Positions 41,525-44,648 of a stretch of DNA of 44,648 nucleotides are shown piece by piece. Within the stretch, counting starts at the first letter, position 1; each line of letters begins with the position of its first letter. The notes beneath the pieces are model-generated. The model made no database searches and had not been told where the DNA came from. It was given only the letters and a program-made list of their open reading frames with translations. Origin of the DNA: an uncultured Planctomycetota bacterium (GTDB lineage: Bacteria > Planctomycetota > Brocadiia > CAIUPP01); assembly GCA_903901045.1 (NCBI GenBank), contig CAIUPP010000094.1, forward strand, positions 1 to 44,648. Reading direction: 5' to 3'. The position numbers and the translations under genes are program-made.

Positions 41525-42823
41525 TCAATGCGCCGGTCCGTGCGGCCAGGCTTCGCCGCGCAGCGCCCAACGCAGGTCGTGCAGCATCTGACCGTAGCTG
41601 CGATAGCGTTCCTCCGGGTCCGGCTCGATCATTTTCTCCACGATGCGGCAAAGCGACGCAGGGGCGTCGCGGTTGACCAGCTTGGGAGAGGGAATGCGCT
41701 GGCGCACGTCGCGCTTCGGGTGAACCCCGGTGAGCATGTAATAAAAGGTCGCCCCGAGCGAGAAGATGTCCGTGGCGTGCCCCGGCGCCGCGTCCGCCCC
41801 CAACTGCTCGGGGGCCAGGTACGCCGGAGCGTCCAGGGGCAAGTCGGGACCGGGCGCGGAGGTAGTATTGTCGAACCCCAGCCCGTTGAGCTTGGCATGG
41901 CGGTTCTCGTCGAAGAGAATCTTCGTGGGCCGGATGCCGAGGTGATAGGCCTTCTTCGATTCGGCGAACTCGAGGGCGCGCGCCACGTGCACCAGCGACT
42001 CCAGCGCGCGCTTGGCCGAGAGCAGGCCGTCGCGCCGCGCGTTGGCGAAGCGCCCCAGCGCATTGTCATCCATGAAGAGGGTGTAGATATATTTGCGGTC
42101 CCCGTCGCGCCCGCCGCCGAGGGGAACGATGACATCCTCATGGCGCAGCCCCGCCGCCCGCTGAGCGCCGGTGACGAACCAGTTCACCATCTCGGCATTA
42201 TTGGACCACTCCGCGCGCAGAAACTTCATCGCGACCACGCGGTTGTGCGACGCCTGGATCCCCTTGTACACGACCATGCGCCGCCCCTTGTTCACCGCCG
42301 CGATGATGCGGATGTCGTTGATGGTCTGGCCGACCAGCGCCAGTTCCTCCTCGGAAAAAGCGGGGCGGGGCAATTCGATCAGCGCGCTCTCGGGCTTGGC
42401 CGGCTGCGCCGCTTCGTCGGGGGCCGGGGCCTCCTCGGAGGGAGCGGGCGGGGGCGGGAGCGGCTGCGGACGGGGGATGATCGGCTTGGGCGCCTCCTCC
42501 TCCGCCTGCGTCGGCTTGTCCGCATCCTCCATCAGGAAACGGATCTTCAGATCGCCCACCTGAATCATGTCGTTATGCCGCAGGACGCTGGAGGTGACCT
42601 TGCGCGCGTTGATCGTGGTGCCGGTTTTGCTTTCCAGATCGGCGATGGCGTACACGCCGTTGCGGCAGGTGATTTGGGCGTGGCGGCGCGAGATGCGGCG
42701 CGACATGACCGGCATATCGCAATCGTGGTCGCGCCCGATCACGAAGACGCGGTCCGACGGGAGGCGAATCAGCTTGTCGCGGACAAACCCCTCGACGACC
42801 TTCAGTCTTCCTTCCTGCGCCAT
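41525..42823 (-). CDS. FHA domain - pseudokinase protein
   Basis: The 432-aa protein starts at ATG 42823 behind AAGAGGAG. The FHA phosphothreonine-binding domain (about 5-97) has VIGRDHDCD (28-36), SRRISRRHAQI (41-51) and SKTGTTIN (65-72). A Pro/Glu-rich linker (100-158) follows, then a kinase-like domain (about 165-420). That domain keeps Lys200 in VAMK and the APEQ/SLGATFYYMLTG region. However, the alpha-C Glu is Gly219, HRDLKPxN reads HLGIRPTK (294-301; Asp to Gly, Asn to Lys), and DFG reads GLG (314-316). It therefore cannot be a normal phosphotransferase. The likely job is to recognise phosphorylated partners and dock or regulate the active kinase encoded 173 bp downstream. Confidence 0.9.
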   Translation of the reverse strand: MAQEGRLKVVEGFVRDKLIRLPSDRVFVIGRDHDCDMPVMSRRISRRHAQITCRNGVYAIADLESKTGTTINARKVTSSVLRHNDMIQVGDLKIRFLMEDADKPTQAEEEAPKPIIPRPQPLPPPPAPSEEAPAPDEAAQPAKPESALIELPRPAFSEEELALVGQTINDIRIIAAVNKGRRMVVYKGIQASHNRVVAMKFLRAEWSNNAEMVNWFVTGAQRAAGLRHEDVIVPLGGGRDGDRKYIYTLFMDDNALGRFANARRDGLLSAKRALESLVHVARALEFAESKKAYHLGIRPTKILFDENRHAKLNGLGFDNTTSAPGPDLPLDAPAYLAPEQLGADAAPGHATDIFSLGATFYYMLTGVHPKRDVRQRIPSPKLVNRDAPASLCRIVEKMIEPDPEERYRSYGQMLHDLRWALRGEAWPHGPAH

Positions 42824-42867
42824 GACGCTCCTCTTGAAACGACTCTCCCGGCCGCCGACGGTATTTC

Positions 42868-42873
42868 ATTATA
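42868..42873 (-). promoter_or_regulatory. Perfect -10 hexamer upstream of the FHA-pseudokinase gene
   Basis: TATAAT on the minus strand with a preceding TG-like context (TATGTTATAAT). There is no good -35 at 16-18 bp. The start would be near 42861. Confidence 0.45.
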
Positions 42874-43021
42874 ACATAGCAGGCGGACGCCCCGGGCCCA
42901 TCCTATCCAGCGTAAGCGAATGATCGTAGGAGTTTCCGGCCACGTTGTCAATAGTTGGAACCTTGCGAAAGTTTCGGCGAACCCTGGCAAGGTCCTCTCG
43001 GTCACCAACGGCTCCTCCCGA

Positions 43022-43050
43022 TTGACCCACAGATACCGTCAGGATAGAAT
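43022..43050 (+). promoter_or_regulatory. Sigma70-like promoter for the AICAR transformylase gene
   Basis: TTGACC (43022-43027), a 17-bp spacer and TAGAAT (43045-43050). The transcript would carry the 47-nt hairpin at 43071-43117 in its leader. Confidence 0.7.
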
Positions 43051-43070
43051 CACCCTCGCCCGCGTGGTCG

Positions 43071-43117
43071 CGGTGGGGACACAAAACTTTCCTTTGGAAA
43101 GTATTGTGTCCCCACCG
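43071..43117. repeat. Hairpin shared with the 16.2-kb element, in the purH leader
   Basis: CGGTGGGGACACAAAACTTT through AAAGTATTGTGTCCCCACCG. 43072-43116 matches 16276-16320 at every base I compared. The following CGGCTTGCCAATCGGGATGG TTTCAA also matches the right side of that element, so a truncated copy lies here. The rest of 42824-43188 has only a CCTTGCGAAAG hairpin remnant. Confidence 0.88.
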
Positions 43118-43188
43118 GCCCGGCTTGCCAATCGGGATGGTTTCAATTGTTCAATTTCGATACGGTGCTCCCCAACCAGGAGGCGCGC

Positions 43189-44484
43189 ATGGCGAAGGAC
43201 TTCAAGGCCGATTACAAAACGATTATGGACGACCACTTTCCGCCGGAAATGAAGATTTCTTTCGGCGACCAGACGCTCCTCTACCGCAAGCGCACTTGGA
43301 AGATTGTGGATGAGGATACCAAGGAGCGCACCGAGAAAGGGCTGCGCTACGGCGAGAATCCCGGACAGGAAGCGGCGCTTTATGAGCTGGTCAACGGCAA
43401 CCTCGCCCTCGGCAAGTGCCAGTTCATCCAACCCGGCAACGGCTTGGTCAGCGCTCTGAGCGAGGAGCACCTGCTCCAGTTCGGCAAGCACCCCGGCAAG
43501 ATCAACCTCACGGATGTCGACAACGCGCTGAATATCCTCAAATACCTGATGGACCGCCCCTGCGCGGCCATTATGAAGCACAACAACCCGAGCGGCGTGG
43601 CATACGGCGCGACGATGGCCGAAGCCTATTCGCGCGCCTATTGGGCCGACCGACTGGCCGCCATGGGGGGCGCCGTGGTCTGCAACCGCCCCGTCGATAA
43701 GGCGACGGCTGAACAGATCAGCCAGAGCTACGTGGAGGTGGTCGCCGCGCCAGAGTACGAGGAGGGCAGCGTGGCCATCCTGGCACAGCGAAAGAACTTG
43801 CGCATCGTCAAGGTCCCCCATATGGACCGGCTGGCCGAGTACTGCCAATTGCGGTTCGTGGATTTCAAATCCCTGATCGATGGCGGCATCGTGGTCCAGC
43901 AGTCGCCGCTGAATCGAATTCGCAGCGTCGCAGACTTCCTGCCCGCCGTCGGAAAGCACGAAGGAAAGGAATTCCGCTGCGAACGCGCCCCCACCGAAAA
44001 AGAGATGAGCGACCTGCTCTTCGGCTGGCAGGTGGAGCAGGGGGTGAGCAGCAACTCCGTCCTCTTCGTTAGAGATGGCTGCACCGTGGGGATCGGCACG
44101 GGAGAGCAGGACCGCGTCGGCGTTGCGGAAATCGCCGTCGAGAAAGCGTATACGAAGTACGCAGACGGCCTCTGCTACAAGAGTTACGGCATCCCCTATT
44201 ACCAGTTGGTGCTGGATATCCAGCAGCAGAAGCGCCCGGCGCACCTGAAGGAGGAGGTCGACGAGAAGACCGAGACGGCCCACGGCGGGCTGGTCGGCAG
44301 CGCGATGGTCAGCGACGCCTTCTTCCCCTTCCGCGACGGGGTGGATGTGGGGATTCACGAGGGAATCAGTTGCGTCGTCCAGCCCGGCGGCTCGCAGCGC
44401 GATTGGGAGGCGATCCTGGCATGCAACGAGGCAAACCCGAAGGTGGCCATGGTCTTCACGGGGCAGCGAGCGTTCAAGCATTAG
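43189..44484 (+). CDS. purH: Stand-alone AICAR transformylase (PurH C-terminal-type)
   Basis: Formylates AICAR with 10-formyl-tetrahydrofolate in the penultimate step of IMP synthesis. ATG 43189 (MAKDFKADYKTIMDDHFPPE) has AGGAGG upstream; the frame is open to 43147 without a ribosome site. In the 431-aa protein, LRYGENPGQ (52-60), IMKHNNPSGVAYG (128-140; Lys130 and His131 are the catalytic pair), GGAVVCNRPVD and SDAFFPF (375-381) are the AICARFT motifs. The IMP cyclohydrolase domain found at the N-terminus of ordinary PurH is absent, so cyclohydrolase must be encoded elsewhere or by a PurO-like enzyme. Confidence 0.9.
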   Translation: MAKDFKADYKTIMDDHFPPEMKISFGDQTLLYRKRTWKIVDEDTKERTEKGLRYGENPGQEAALYELVNGNLALGKCQFIQPGNGLVSALSEEHLLQFGKHPGKINLTDVDNALNILKYLMDRPCAAIMKHNNPSGVAYGATMAEAYSRAYWADRLAAMGGAVVCNRPVDKATAEQISQSYVEVVAAPEYEEGSVAILAQRKNLRIVKVPHMDRLAEYCQLRFVDFKSLIDGGIVVQQSPLNRIRSVADFLPAVGKHEGKEFRCERAPTEKEMSDLLFGWQVEQGVSSNSVLFVRDGCTVGIGTGEQDRVGVAEIAVEKAYTKYADGLCYKSYGIPYYQLVLDIQQQKRPAHLKEEVDEKTETAHGGLVGSAMVSDAFFPFRDGVDVGIHEGISCVVQPGGSQRDWEAILACNEANPKVAMVFTGQRAFKH

Positions 44485-44648
44485 AAGCTGTTCTGCTCTG
44501 TTCAAATCATCGTCATTCGATGAGCCGTCCCGTAGGGACGGCAGGATAATAGCCCAGCACTTTAGTGCTGGGGACAGGCAGGCGCCCCCACCCCCTTCCC
44601 CTCCCCCACAAGGTTGTGGGGGAGGGGAGTAAGGGGAGGGGGTTCTGC
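44483..44648. repeat. Palindrome cluster downstream of purH
   Basis: ATTAGAAGCTGTTCTGCTCT GTTCAAATCATC (from about 44482) matches the ends of the 16.2-kb element. It is followed by GCCGTCCC-GTA-GGGACGGC, CCCAGCACTTTAGTGCTGGG, and a long G/C-skewed inverted repeat (CCCCTTCCCCTCCCCCACAA / TTGTGGGGGAGGGGA...). The first hairpins may terminate purH. Confidence 0.8.

Overview
This is a high-GC window, and most genes lie on the minus strand. The gene content suggests an uncultivated Gram-negative bacterium near the Planctomycetota-Verrucomicrobiota-Chlamydiota (PVC) group or neighbouring candidate phyla. The pointers are Ser/Thr kinases fused to formylglycine-generating-enzyme-like (FGE/SUMF1) domains, a GreA with a very long N-terminal extension like that of Chlamydia and spirochaetes, a 'four helix bundle suffix' protein, and very dense palindromic intergenic repeats. 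The phylum cannot be fixed from the sequence alone.

Layout. 1-420: N-terminus of an IS630-type transposase and a MITE-like hairpin. 421-2833: two tandem PilT-type ATPases. 3020-3940: a spermidine-synthase-type aminopropyltransferase. 4059-4885: a REP-associated tyrosine transposase (RAYT) between inverted REP palindromes. 4974-8769: etfB-etfA-acyl-CoA dehydrogenase operon. 8911-11756: GreA and a translationally coupled four-helix-bundle protein. 12165-12505: hicB with only the first codons of hicA. 12559-16052: a hypothetical protein, a Gfo/Idh/MocA oxidoreductase and ilvD. 16384-19437: a divergent kinase-FGE fusion. 19708-23410: polyamine locus (nspC and carboxy(nor)spermidine dehydrogenase on plus, two speD paralogues on minus, converging on a strong hairpin). 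23813-26773: gcvH, a DUF2520 protein and an archaeal-looking serine hydroxymethyltransferase. 27154-30765: nucleotide-sugar genes (two SDR epimerase-type enzymes and a DegT aminotransferase). 31279-34381: ftsY and a ribH-nusB-PHP operon. 34717-36425: DedA plus a lipoprotein. 37042-42823: an FHA-pseudokinase, a canonical kinase-FGE fusion and a lipoprotein. 43189-44484: a stand-alone AICAR transformylase.

How the genes work together. The polyamine genes could give both a carboxyspermidine route (dehydrogenase plus NspC) and an aminopropyl route (SpeD plus SpeE). The two SpeD paralogues are atypical in complementary ways: one lacks the catalytic cysteine, the other has an altered substrate-binding motif. 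That makes this locus the best candidate here for new biochemistry. The second candidate is the FHA-pseudokinase / kinase-FGE / lipoprotein cluster, which looks like a cell-envelope signalling unit.

Repeats are the other main theme. At least five palindrome families fill the gaps: REP units with the RAYT, elements ending in a 25-bp inverted repeat, about 29 copies of a GCGGGCTGAAGCCCGC-type hairpin, CACCGCAGAGAC-type inverted repeats, and GGGGACAGGC/GGGGTCAGGC hairpins. One copy lies in frame inside nspC, another supplies the last codons and stop of the PHP gene, and a further cluster appears to have replaced most of hicA. Short degenerate tandem words also recur at gene junctions.
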